Shown in pieces: positions 26,199 to 33,619 of a stretch of 64,000 nucleotides of DNA (the stretch's first letter is position 1; every line of letters starts with the position of its first letter). The stretch is from assembly GCF_001427105.1 (NCBI RefSeq), contig NZ_LMGI01000004.1, positions 124,001-188,000 of the forward strand, in the 5' to 3' direction. Origin of the DNA: Sphingopyxis sp. Root154 (GTDB lineage: Bacteria; Pseudomonadota; Alphaproteobacteria; Sphingomonadales; Sphingomonadaceae). A program made the position numbers and the translations under genes. The notes beneath the pieces were generated by a model. That model was not told the DNA's origin. It worked only from the letters and a program-made list of their open reading frames with translations, and ran no database searches.

Positions 26199-27268
26199 GA
26201 AGGCGAGGTTCCAACCCAGGTTGCATGGCCGAGCTTGCGGCCGTCGCGGACCTCGGCCTTGCCATAATGATGGACGTGGCACGCGGGATCGGCGAGCAGG
26301 TCGGGGACCGTCTCGATCCCGCCGCCGATGAGGTTGTGCATCACAACCGGCAGCGCCGCGGTGGCGGTGCTGCCGAGCGGCAGGCCGGCGACGGCGCGGA
26401 TGTGATTTTCGAACTGGCTGACCACCGCGCCCTCGATCGTCCAGTGGCCGCTGTTGTGGACGCGCGGCGCCATTTCGTTGAAGACGGGGCCGTCGGCGGT
26501 GGCGAAGAACTCGCCGGTGAGGACGCCAACATAGTCGAGGGTTTCGGCGATCTTCGCCATCAGCGCGCGCGCTTCGTCCTGCTGGTCGAGCACCGCTTGC
26601 GGCGGGGGCAGGGTCGAGGTCGCGAGGATGCCGCCTTCGTGGACATTGACCGGCGAGTCCCAGAAGCGGACCTCGCCGTCGATGCCGCGCACGAGGATGA
26701 CCGAAAATTCATGCGCGAAGGTCACGAAACCTTCGAGTACCGCGGCGTGGCGGTCGATGCCTTCCCATGCGGCGTCGGCATCGGCGGTGGTCATGATGCG
26801 TGCCTGCCCCTTGCCGTCATAGCCCATGCGGATGGTTTTCAGGATCGCCGGGGCGCCGATCTGTTCGAGCGCGGCATCGAGCGCCATGCGGTCCGGCACT
26901 GCCGCAAAAGTCGCGGGGCGGCCGCCAAGGCCGGCAACGAAATTCTTTTCGCTCAGCCGGTCCTGCGCGATTTCGAGCCCGGCGGCATCTGGGTGCACCG
27001 CGACATGACCCGAAAGGAAGCGCACCGTGTCGACGGGCACATTTTCGAATTCATAGGTGACGACGTCGCACGCCGCGGCAAAAGCGGCGAGGCGCGGCTC
27101 GTCGTCCCACGCGGCCTGGCTGTGGTGCGCGGTGACTTCGGCCGCGACGCTTGTCGCATCGGGGGCATAGATATGGACGCGGTAGCCGAGCTGCGCCGCC
27201 GCGACCGCGAGCATGCGGCCGAGCTGGCCGCCGCCGAGGATGCCGATCGTCGAACCGGGTGGCAGCAA
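26195..27268 (-). CDS. purK: N5-carboxyaminoimidazole ribonucleotide synthase
   Basis: 357 residues from a TTG at 27268, selected because GAGGG lies 8 nt before it and the ATP-grasp protein then begins properly with STIGILGGGQLGRMLAVAA. Longer starts would run into purE. It converts AIR, ATP and bicarbonate to N5-CAIR in de novo purine synthesis. Later landmarks are GYDGKGQ, the EFSVILVRG strand, and FNEMAPRVHNSGHWTIEG. purE ends 4 bp upstream and folA overlaps its stop. Confidence 0.93.
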   Translation of the reverse strand: MLPPGSTIGILGGGQLGRMLAVAAAQLGYRVHIYAPDATSVAAEVTAHHSQAAWDDEPRLAAFAAACDVVTYEFENVPVDTVRFLSGHVAVHPDAAGLEIAQDRLSEKNFVAGLGGRPATFAAVPDRMALDAALEQIGAPAILKTIRMGYDGKGQARIMTTADADAAWEGIDRHAAVLEGFVTFAHEFSVILVRGIDGEVRFWDSPVNVHEGGILATSTLPPPQAVLDQQDEARALMAKIAETLDYVGVLTGEFFATADGPVFNEMAPRVHNSGHWTIEGAVVSQFENHIRAVAGLPLGSTATAALPVVMHNLIGGGIETVPDLLADPACHVHHYGKAEVRDGRKLGHATWVGTSPS

Positions 27269-27272
27269 AAGA

Positions 27273-27770
27273 TCAGCCCTCGCGCACGGGGGTAGGGGCG
27301 ACGCTGTTCGTCTGTGCTTCGCGCCAGGCATCGAGTTTTTGTGCCAGATTGGCATCGTTATTCGCGAGCAGCGCGGCAGCGAACAGGCCGGCGTTGGTCG
27401 CGCCCGCCTTGCCGATCGCAAAGGTCGCGACGGGAATGCCGCCGGGCATCTGGACGATCGAATAGAGGCTGTCGACGCCGCTCAATGCCGCCGACTGGAC
27501 GGGCACGCCGAGCACCGGCACGCGCGTCATCGATGCGACCATGCCGGGCAGGTGCGCGGCGCCGCCGGCGCCCGCGATGATCGCCTTGAGGCCGCGGTCT
27601 GCCGCGCTTTTGGCATAGTTTACAAGGCGGTCGGGGGTACGGTGCGCCGAGACGATCTGCACTTCGTGGGCGATGCCCAACTCTTCGAGGATCTGGACCG
27701 CGTGCGCCATCGTCGGCCAGTCCGACTGGCTGCCCATGATGACGCCGACTTGCGGGGCGGTTTCGCCCAT
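27273..27770 (-). CDS. purE: N5-carboxyaminoimidazole ribonucleotide mutase
   Basis: 165 residues from ATG 27770, with a consensus AGGAGGG site about 6 nt before it. Class I PurE is visible in [17 protein letters not shown], the [21 protein letters not shown] segment (catalytic His), and [15 protein letters not shown]. It isomerises N5-CAIR to CAIR. It is the first gene of the five-gene minus-strand operon; the promoter should lie in the 194-bp divergent region towards the diguanylate cyclase gene. Confidence 0.95.
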   Translation of the reverse strand: MGETAPQVGVIMGSQSDWPTMAHAVQILEELGIAHEVQIVSAHRTPDRLVNYAKSAADRGLKAIIAGAGGAAHLPGMVASMTRVPVLGVPVQSAALSGVDSLYSIVQMPGGIPVATFAIGKAGATNAGLFAAALLANNDANLAQKLDAWREAQTNSVAPTPVREG

Positions 27771-27964
27771 TTCAATCCCTCCTGCCCCGGCTTCATCGCG
27801 TGTGAATCGGCACCGATCCCCCCTAGCGACTGCTTTGCGTGCGGGCAACGCCGCGCGATTGATGTCGCCGCGTTTACCGATTGGTATCAAGTCGGGACTA
27901 GGGTCGCCGCTCAATATCTCGTGGCATTCGGCCGGGGATCGTGGGTTGGGTTCGGGGACGTTGA

Positions 27965-28609
27965 ATGGATAGCGTAGGGGGGGCACGGATCGCGGTCGAC
28001 CAGTTCGGCACCGTTTCCGTAGACTCCATCGAGGACCAGCTGCGTGAAATACGCCGGGAACGCGACGCATTGCGCCGCGAAAACCGCGTGTTGAAGATCG
28101 CCGTCGCCGAGCTCGAACGCGTGTCCGAGCGCGATACGCTGACGCCTTTGTTCAACCGCCGATATTTCCTGACCGCGATCCACCACCGCATGGCGCGGTT
28201 CGAGCGGCACGCCGAACGCGCCGCGGTCGTCTTTATCGACGTCAACCAGCTCAAATATATCAACGACAGCTTCGGCCATGCGGCGGGCGACTTCGCGCTG
28301 ATGGAGATCGCCAAGCGGCTCGCGGGCTCGATCCGCGCGACGGACGTCGCGGCGCGCATCGGCGGCGACGAATTCGGGCTGATCCTCGACCAGTCGAGCG
28401 AGGACGGCGCGCGCGTGCAGGTCAACCGGCTCTGCGACGTGCTGACCGCGGCGCCCGCCGAATATGACGGGCACGAGATCGCGCTGTCGGCGTGCTTCGG
28501 CGTCGCGATGCTGCAGACGGGGATGACCGAATCGGACATTTTGGCGGCCGCCGACCGCGATATGTATCGCAGCAAGCAGGGGCTGGGCGGACTGCCCGGG
28601 CACAGATAG
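27965..28609 (+). CDS. GGDEF diguanylate cyclase
   Basis: 214 residues, soluble. A short N-terminal part contains a coiled-coil ([20 protein letters not shown], about residues 22-41). The GGDEF domain follows: [34 protein letters not shown], and the active-site loop RIGGDEF with GGDEF at residues 133-137. No RxxD inhibitory site is obvious five residues upstream of the loop. It makes cyclic-di-GMP. It is divergent from purE and stands as a single gene before small unknown genes. Confidence 0.9.
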   Translation: MDSVGGARIAVDQFGTVSVDSIEDQLREIRRERDALRRENRVLKIAVAELERVSERDTLTPLFNRRYFLTAIHHRMARFERHAERAAVVFIDVNQLKYINDSFGHAAGDFALMEIAKRLAGSIRATDVAARIGGDEFGLILDQSSEDGARVQVNRLCDVLTAAPAEYDGHEIALSACFGVAMLQTGMTESDILAAADRDMYRSKQGLGGLPGHR

Positions 28610-28670
28610 CCACCGCTAACGTCGCGTTAACCAAAAAAGCGCATCGTCCCCATGACGACAGGGGGGTAAG

Positions 28671-29000
28671 ATGCGAAACCAGACCGACCCATATCTCGAC
28701 ATCCAGAACCGGATTACCGGGCAGATCGGCGCGCTCGCCGAGGCGCTGCCGCACTGCGCGCTCGCGCAGATCGTGCAGGGGATCGACGACATCCGTTGCC
28801 TGGCGCGCGACAATGGCTTTGCGGCGGTCGAGACGCTGGCGAGCCGGCTCGAATCGGCGGTTGCGGGGGGCGGCTATCGCGCCGCGATCCTGACTTATCT
28901 CGACGCGATGAGCGATGCGGCCACCGTGCCGCGGGGGCCGCTGCCGTCCGCCGCGCAGGAAGCGTGGCTGGCGTCGGTTGCGGTTCGGCTGGGGCATTGA
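28671..29000 (+). CDS. Small soluble protein of unknown function
   Basis: 109 residues, start ATG 28671 after GGGGGGTAAG. It is helical and alanine/leucine-rich, with LDIQNRITGQIGALAEALPHCALAQIVQGIDDIRCLARDNG and LASRLESAVAGGG patterns, and no membrane segment or metal motif. I do not recognise a family. It lies 61 bp after the diguanylate cyclase in the same direction, so a partner role in cyclic-di-GMP signalling can be imagined but nothing in the sequence shows it. Confidence 0.6.
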   Translation: MRNQTDPYLDIQNRITGQIGALAEALPHCALAQIVQGIDDIRCLARDNGFAAVETLASRLESAVAGGGYRAAILTYLDAMSDAATVPRGPLPSAAQEAWLASVAVRLGH

Positions 29001-29031
29001 CGCCTCCCGCCTGACAATTCAGACGACATAT

Positions 29032-29598
29032 ATGGATGCAATCATGCTTGCGCTGGTGGCGGTGCTGCTCGCCAATGCCGACGGGCGCAGCGGGATTATG
29101 CTGTCGCGGCTGGTGAGCGCGCGCAGCGACCGGCGCGTCACGGTCGTCATCGCTTTTGCGGCTTTCATCGTCAACGCGGTGGTCGCCGCGGTTGCCGGCG
29201 CGATCGCCAACGGGATGATCGGACAGGGGGTGGCGGCGCTGCTCGTCGCGCTCGCGATGCTGTCGGCGGCGGTCGCTTTGCTGTGGCGGATGAAACCGGC
29301 GTCCGATGCGGGCGCCGACGATGTTTCGACCGTGATATTGGCGGGCCGGATGCTCGCGAGCCAGTTCGGCGACCGCAGTCATTTCCTGATCGGCGCGCTC
29401 GCCGCGACGAGCGGTGCGGGGCAATGGGCGGCGGCTGGCGGGCTCGTCGGGTGGACACTGGCAATGCTGCCCGTCCTCGCCTTTGGCCCGGCGCTCGCCG
29501 AGCGGCGCGCGGCGCGGAACCTGCGCTGGGCGGCGGCGGCGATCCTGACCGTCTGGGGCCTGAGGACTGCGCTGGGGGCGTTCGGATTGATCGGATGA
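29032..29598 (+). CDS. TMEM165/GDT1 (UPF0016)-like membrane protein, degenerate first motif
   Basis: 188 residues, almost entirely hydrophobic: about six helices in two halves. The second half keeps FGDRSHFLIGALAATSG, which matches the E-x-G-D-R-S/T cation motif of the GDT1 cation/H+ exchange family. The first half should carry a second copy, but here reads ANADGRSGIMLSRL. This suggests a divergent member, perhaps for Mn2+ or Ca2+, or one that has lost activity. The start ATG 29032 has no strong ribosome-binding site. Family assignment is from pattern only. Confidence 0.6.
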   Translation: MDAIMLALVAVLLANADGRSGIMLSRLVSARSDRRVTVVIAFAAFIVNAVVAAVAGAIANGMIGQGVAALLVALAMLSAAVALLWRMKPASDAGADDVSTVILAGRMLASQFGDRSHFLIGALAATSGAGQWAAAGGLVGWTLAMLPVLAFGPALAERRAARNLRWAAAAILTVWGLRTALGAFGLIG

Positions 29599-29712
29599 TG
29601 CATTCGATTGATTCGGTTTCATCGTTTTTGTCGATGAAACTCACCCAAAGCTTCAATGGGAAAGCGTCCCGTCGCTTCGCTATATGAGTGGGGCAACAGA
29701 AAGGATGCTCCC

Positions 29713-30174
29713 ATGTCCGAGAAAAACAACAATGCTCCCGCCGTCGCCGATGCGCTCAACGCGCTGCTCGCCGACAGTTTCGCGCTCTATCTGAAGACGA
29801 AAAACTATCACTGGCACGTCCAGGGTCCGCGCTTTCGCGAGCTGCACCTGCTGTTCGACGAGCAGGCGGCGCAGATTTTCGCGGCCACCGACCTGATCGC
29901 CGAGCGCGTGCGCAAGAATGGCGCGCCGACGCTGCGTTCGATCGGCGACGTCAGCCGCCGCGCGTCGATCCGCGACGATGACAGTGCGGGCGTCGATGCC
30001 GAGGCGATGATCCGCACGCTCGCAGGCGACAACAAGACCCTGCTGGGTCAGCTCAAAGCGGTGAAGGCTGCGGCCGAAGCCGATGGCGACATTGCGACGA
30101 GCGGGCTGGTCGATAACTGGGCCGACGAGACCCAGCAGCGCATCTGGTTCCTGGAGGCGACGCTGGGCTATTGA
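29713..30174 (+). CDS. dps: Dps family DNA-protecting ferritin-like protein
   Basis: 153 residues, the usual Dps size. Dodecameric Dps oxidises Fe(II) with H2O2 and coats DNA in stress. The ferroxidase segment is present: YLKTKNYHWHVQGPRFRELHLLFDEQ (His pair and the later Asp/Glu), and LVDNWADETQQRIWFLEA at the end. The start ATG 29713 follows AAAGGATG. A bidirectional terminator separates it from the convergent cold-shock gene. No clear OxyR or Fur site could be read in the 114-bp leader. Confidence 0.92.
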   Translation: MSEKNNNAPAVADALNALLADSFALYLKTKNYHWHVQGPRFRELHLLFDEQAAQIFAATDLIAERVRKNGAPTLRSIGDVSRRASIRDDDSAGVDAEAMIRTLAGDNKTLLGQLKAVKAAAEADGDIATSGLVDNWADETQQRIWFLEATLGY

Positions 30175-30190
30175 AACCGCGAACCCGTTC

Positions 30191-30270
30191 GTCATCCCGG
30201 GCTCGGCCCTTTTGATGCGTCGACTGGCTTTGGTTTCAACCGGGACCCCGGATCAAGTCCGGGGTGACGA
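30191..30270. repeat. REP-like palindromic repeat
   Basis: After dps, a GTCATCCCGG end (30191-30200) is joined by ~45 bp to CCCCGGATCAAGTCCGGGG (30246-30264) and GTGACGA. The latter is the reverse complement of 23484-23502, so the element occurs in both orientations in this window. Confidence 0.7.
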
Positions 30271-30332
30271 TGAATGAGAAGGCCGCTTGTCGCTCGAAAG
30301 CGGCGACCCGCCTCCGGCTCCTCATTGCAAAC

Positions 30333-30365
30333 AAAAAAGGGCGGCCCGAGAGCCGCCCTTTTCGT
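30333..30365. terminator. Bidirectional intrinsic terminator
   Basis: GGGCGGC (30339-30345), 6-nt loop, GCCGCCC (30352-30358), with an A-run on the left and TTTTCGTTTT on the right. It can end dps on the plus strand and the cold-shock gene on the minus strand. Confidence 0.9.
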
Positions 30366-30382
30366 TTTAGCTATCCCGTCGA

Positions 30383-31186
30383 TCAGTCCTGATGCGGCTG
30401 GATGTTCACCGCGGCGAACTTGCCGCGGTCGTCGACTTCGATGTCGAACGCGACGCGGTCGCCTTCGTCGAGGCCCGCCATGCCGGCGCGCTGCACCGCG
30501 CTGATGTGGACAAAGGCGTCGGCCTGTCCGTCGTCGCGCGCGATAAAGCCGAAGCCCTTCGTCGTGTTGAAGAATTTGACGGTGCCCGACGTGCGTTCAC
30601 CGGTCAGCTGACGACGGCCGCGGGCGCCGCCCGGCGCTGCGCCACCGGGGCCGGCGCGGTCATCGCGTGCACGCGGAGCAAATTCCTCGACCGGCATCGG
30701 CTCGCCTTCGATCTTGAGATCGATGGCCGAGACCTTACCGTTGCGTTCGACGAGCGTGAAGCCGAGCGGCTGGCCCGAAGCGAGACCCTGAAGCCCTGCC
30801 TGTTCGACCGCGCTGATGTGAACGAACACGTCTTCACCGCCATCGTCGCGGGCGACGAAACCGAAGCCCTTCGACGCGTTGAAGAATTTCACCGTGCCAT
30901 TGCCTTCGCCGACGACCTGCGCGGGCATGCCGCCGCCACGTCCGCCGCCGAAGCCACCGCCGCCGCCACGATCGCCGCCGCCGAAGCCGCCGCGGTCGCC
31001 ACCGCCGAAGCCGCCGCCGGGACGGTCACCGCCGCCGAAGCCGCCACGGTCGCCGAAGCCGCCACCGCGATTGCCGCCGCCATAGCTGTCGCCGCCATAG
31101 GGTGCAGGTTCGAAGCTGTCGAAATTGCCGAAATCATCGCGCTTGCCGCGCCCCCGCTGGCCGCGGCGATCCTTGTTGAAACTCAT
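30383..31186 (-). CDS. Cold-shock protein: glycine-rich N-terminus plus two cold-shock domains
   Basis: 267 residues. The N-terminal ~90 residues are a low-complexity basic and RGG/FGG-rich tract (FNKDRRGQRGRGKR, then repeats of GGFGDRGG and GGDRGG). Two cold-shock domains follow: one near 95-160 with GTVKFFNASKGFGFVARDDG and VFVHISAVE, one near 200-265 with GTVKFFNTTKGFGFIARDDG and FVHISAVQ. Both keep RNP-1/RNP-2, so both should bind single-stranded RNA or DNA. CspA is ~70 residues, so this is a much longer tandem form. Probably an RNA chaperone; the leader frame upstream overlaps its start. Confidence 0.92.
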   Translation of the reverse strand: MSFNKDRRGQRGRGKRDDFGNFDSFEPAPYGGDSYGGGNRGGGFGDRGGFGGGDRPGGGFGGGDRGGFGGGDRGGGGGFGGGRGGGMPAQVVGEGNGTVKFFNASKGFGFVARDDGGEDVFVHISAVEQAGLQGLASGQPLGFTLVERNGKVSAIDLKIEGEPMPVEEFAPRARDDRAGPGGAAPGGARGRRQLTGERTSGTVKFFNTTKGFGFIARDDGQADAFVHISAVQRAGMAGLDEGDRVAFDIEVDDRGKFAAVNIQPHQD

Positions 31187-31263
31187 TGTCTAATAGTCGC
31201 TTTCGGTTCGTCCATACCCCATTCGATCAGCGCCTTGCGTCGGACGGGGACGCAGTTCACCAT
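31183..31263 (-). CDS. Putative 26-residue leader peptide coupled to the cold-shock gene
   Basis: An ATG at 31263 opens a 26-codon frame (begins MVNCVPVRRKALIEWG, ends KATIRQ) whose TGA overlaps the cold-shock gene start as ATGA. GGGGCGAG lies about 10 nt before the ATG. The frame stays open further upstream too. There is no clear ribosome-binding site for the cold-shock ATG itself, so re-initiation from this leader would solve its translation. An AGA codon next to the end is rare for this genome. No homologue is known to me. Confidence 0.4.
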   Translation of the reverse strand: MVNCVPVRRKALIEWGMDEPKATIRQ

Positions 31264-31448
31264 GGGCACAGACTCGCCCCGTGCCTCTAACGGCGTAATA
31301 TATAGCCTAAATGAACGCACTCTGCGAACGGAAAATTCGAGTCCTGACCCTCGAAGAAAGCGCGCTTTGCCGCAGCCCCGCGGCGGGCCGCCTATGTCCG
31401 CGAAAACCAGTCATTGAGCGGCACGGCCGCTTAGCCTAAGGCGACCCT

Positions 31449-32066
31449 ATGACTGTCTATTTCCACGAAGAAGATTTGCCCGAGGGCGTGCTGGGTTCGG
31501 GCGCGGTCGCGATCGATACCGAGACCATGGGGCTGAACCCGCTGCGCGACCGGCTGTGCCTTGTCCAGATCAGCGACGGGTCGGGCGACGAGCATCTCGT
31601 CCGCTTCAAGCCGGGTAGCGCGTATGACGCGCCGGTGCTGAAGGCGATATTGACTGATCCCAACCGGTTGAAATTGTTCCATTTTGCACGCTTCGACATC
31701 GCGGCGCTGCAGCAGGCGCTCGGCGTCGTCACGGCGCCCGTCTATTGCACCAAGATCGCCTCGAAGCTGATCCGCACCTATACCGACCGCCATGGGCTGA
31801 AGGAACTGGTGCGCGAACTCCTGGGTCAGGAAGTGTCGAAGCAGCAGCAGTCGAGCGACTGGGGCGCCGCCGAACTCTCCGACGCGCAGCGCGACTATGC
31901 CGCGAGCGACGTGCGTTTCCTTCACGCGATGAAGGAGATCCTCGACGTGCGGCTGGCGCGCGAAGGGCGCACCGGCCTCGCGCAGTCCTGCTTCGATTTC
32001 CTGCCGACGCGCGCCGCGCTCGACCTCGCGGGTTGGCCCGAGGTCGATATTTTCGCCCATACGTGA
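31449..32066 (+). CDS. rnd: Ribonuclease D-type 3'-5' exonuclease (catalytic domain only)
   Basis: 205 residues, about half of E. coli RNase D because the HRDC domains are absent; this short form is usual in alphaproteobacteria. The DEDDy exonuclease motifs are visible: VAIDTETMGLNP, FHFARFDIAALQQ, and YAASDVRFLHAM with the Tyr and last Asp. It trims RNA 3' ends, probably tRNA precursors. It is followed 18 bp later by lptC. A 262-bp region lies between it and the divergent cold-shock gene. Confidence 0.9.
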   Translation: MTVYFHEEDLPEGVLGSGAVAIDTETMGLNPLRDRLCLVQISDGSGDEHLVRFKPGSAYDAPVLKAILTDPNRLKLFHFARFDIAALQQALGVVTAPVYCTKIASKLIRTYTDRHGLKELVRELLGQEVSKQQQSSDWGAAELSDAQRDYAASDVRFLHAMKEILDVRLAREGRTGLAQSCFDFLPTRAALDLAGWPEVDIFAHT

Positions 32067-32084
32067 GAGTGATTCGCGAAGACT

Positions 32085-32723
32085 ATGTCCGAACGCGCCG
32101 ATCTTGACCGCACGATGCGCCGCATGTGGGCGACGAGCGGGTCGAGCCATGACCGCGTCGTGCGCATCCTGCGCTATGGCCTGCCGCTCGTTATCGGTGT
32201 CGTCGCGGCGGTGCTCGTCTTCTCGCCCTTCACCCAGCGCGCCGAGATCAGCTTCCTTTTGTCCAAGGACAAGGTCGAGATGGCGCAGGAGCGAATGAAG
32301 GTGACGCGCGCCGAATATCGCGGCCAGGACGCGAAGGGGCAACCGTTCGCCCTGCTCGCGGGCAGCGCGGTTCAGAAAAGCTCGGCCGAGCCGATCGTGC
32401 GGATGACCGACCTGTCGGGGGCGATCAAGCTCACCGATGGCCCGGCGACGATCGTCGCCAAGGACAGCGCCTATAATATGGAGACCGAAAAGGTCGCGGT
32501 CCCCGGGCTGGTGCAGGTCAAGAGCGCCAACGGCTATCGTATCGATGCGAGCAATGTCGCGGTCGATTTGAAGACGCGCAGCCTCGCCGGGCAGGGCGGC
32601 GTCAACGGAAGTTTGAACATCGGCCATTTTTCGGCCAACCAGCTGTTCGCCGACCTCGACAAGCGGGTCGTTCGCCTGCAGGGCAATGCGCGGCTGCGGA
32701 TCAATCAGGGAGTGCTCAAATGA
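32085..32723 (+). CDS. lptC: LPS export protein LptC
   Basis: 212 residues. A single N-terminal helix (LRYGLPLVIGVVAAVLVFSPF, about residues 28-48) anchors a periplasmic beta-jellyroll in the inner membrane. LptC passes lipopolysaccharide from the LptBFG transporter to the LptA bridge. The pattern YRGQDAKGQPFALLAGSAVQ and the Asp/Gly-rich short strands fit the LptC/OstA fold. It overlaps lptA by 4 bp (ATGA), the standard order; lptB is not next in line. Confidence 0.9.
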   Translation: MSERADLDRTMRRMWATSGSSHDRVVRILRYGLPLVIGVVAAVLVFSPFTQRAEISFLLSKDKVEMAQERMKVTRAEYRGQDAKGQPFALLAGSAVQKSSAEPIVRMTDLSGAIKLTDGPATIVAKDSAYNMETEKVAVPGLVQVKSANGYRIDASNVAVDLKTRSLAGQGGVNGSLNIGHFSANQLFADLDKRVVRLQGNARLRINQGVLK

Positions 32724-33298
32724 ACCGCGTATCGCCGATGAAGAGCGTGGCGCTTGCGGGCGCCGGCTTTGCACTCGCCAGCCTTGCCTTGCTGTCGTCG
32801 GGTAGCGGCGGCGACGTCGCGCAAGCGCAGGCGCTCGCCAATCACAACAGCGGGGCGCCGGTCGATTTCGCGGCGGGCAGCATCGAGGTGCAGGACCGCG
32901 CCGACCGCGTCGTTCTCGCCGGCAATGTCCGCGTGACGCAGGCGGGACTCACCGTCACCGCACCGCGGATGACGGTCGCGTATACGCGGAGCGGTGGCAC
33001 CGACGTAAACCGGCTCGACGCCACCGGCGGCGTGACGGTGGTGAAGGGTGACGAGACGGCAAAAGGCAATGTCGCCATCTATGACCTCGACCGGCGGCTG
33101 ATCACGATGGTCGGCAATGTCGAGCTGCGCCAGCGTGGGAACCACCTGCGCGGCGGGCGGCTGGTCATCGACCTCAACAGCGGCCGCGCGACGGTCGACG
33201 GGCGCGGCGCGGCGCGCGGCCCCGACGGCAATCCGGTGCAGGGCGGCACGGGCGGGCGCGTCACCGGCACTTTCACGGTACCGGAAAGAAAGCAGTAA
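32720..33298 (+). CDS. lptA: LPS transport periplasmic protein LptA
   Basis: 192 residues with a signal peptide (GAGFALASLALLSSG, mature from about residue 36). The OstA-like beta-jellyroll repeats follow: INVQDR-type AGSIEVQDRADRVVLAGNVRVTQ, LTVTAPRMTVAYT, VNRLDATGGVTVVKGDETAKG and IYDLDRRLITMVGNVELRQ. It forms the periplasmic bridge carrying LPS to LptDE. The start overlaps lptC (ATGA). In many alphaproteobacteria lptB follows; here a small frame and then an ABC exporter do. Confidence 0.92.
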   Translation: MNRVSPMKSVALAGAGFALASLALLSSGSGGDVAQAQALANHNSGAPVDFAAGSIEVQDRADRVVLAGNVRVTQAGLTVTAPRMTVAYTRSGGTDVNRLDATGGVTVVKGDETAKGNVAIYDLDRRLITMVGNVELRQRGNHLRGGRLVIDLNSGRATVDGRGAARGPDGNPVQGGTGGRVTGTFTVPERKQ

Positions 33299-33402
33299 CC
33301 AACGCCTTTAACCGGGCTGCAACCACGCGCCTTCACCAAGGGTGCGGGACCAGATCATCCGCGGAGCCGGGGGGCGACGCCGCATAGTCGAAAGCAGCCC
33401 CC

Positions 33403-33552
33403 ATGCGCTTTTCCCCGATCGTCCCGCCCCGGCGCCCCTTGTTCGGCCGCCGTCAGGAACCTCCTGTCGTGATCGTGCCGACCCCGACATCCGAAGAACG
33501 GCGGCTGATCGACCGCATCATCCGTCACGCGGGCGATCGCGAGTCGCGCTAG
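33403..33552 (+). CDS. Possible 49-residue small protein between lptA and the ABC exporter
   Basis: This is the only reading frame I can support in the 321-bp gap 33299-33619. It begins MRFSPIVPPRRPLFGRRQEP and ends in a predicted amphipathic helix (SEERRLIDRIIRHAGDRES). About 80 % of codons end in G or C, as in real genes of this genome, and it stops before the next promoter region. There is no convincing ribosome-binding site. The remainder of the gap shows no other gene or hairpin that I can identify. Confidence 0.4.
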   Translation: MRFSPIVPPRRPLFGRRQEPPVVIVPTPTSEERRLIDRIIRHAGDRESR

Positions 33553-33619
33553 CGGTCTGATCCGCTCGTTGCGGTGAACTGCTTGGCGTTCAGCGCGTGC
33601 GCCCCTACATGGGGCGCGC

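Noticed and set aside
32977..32988. CGCGTATACGCG, a perfect 12-bp palindrome
   Set aside because: It lies within lptA and encodes part of a beta strand. It shows that GTATAC palindromes can arise by chance in coding DNA, so it lowers the weight of the operator claim somewhat.
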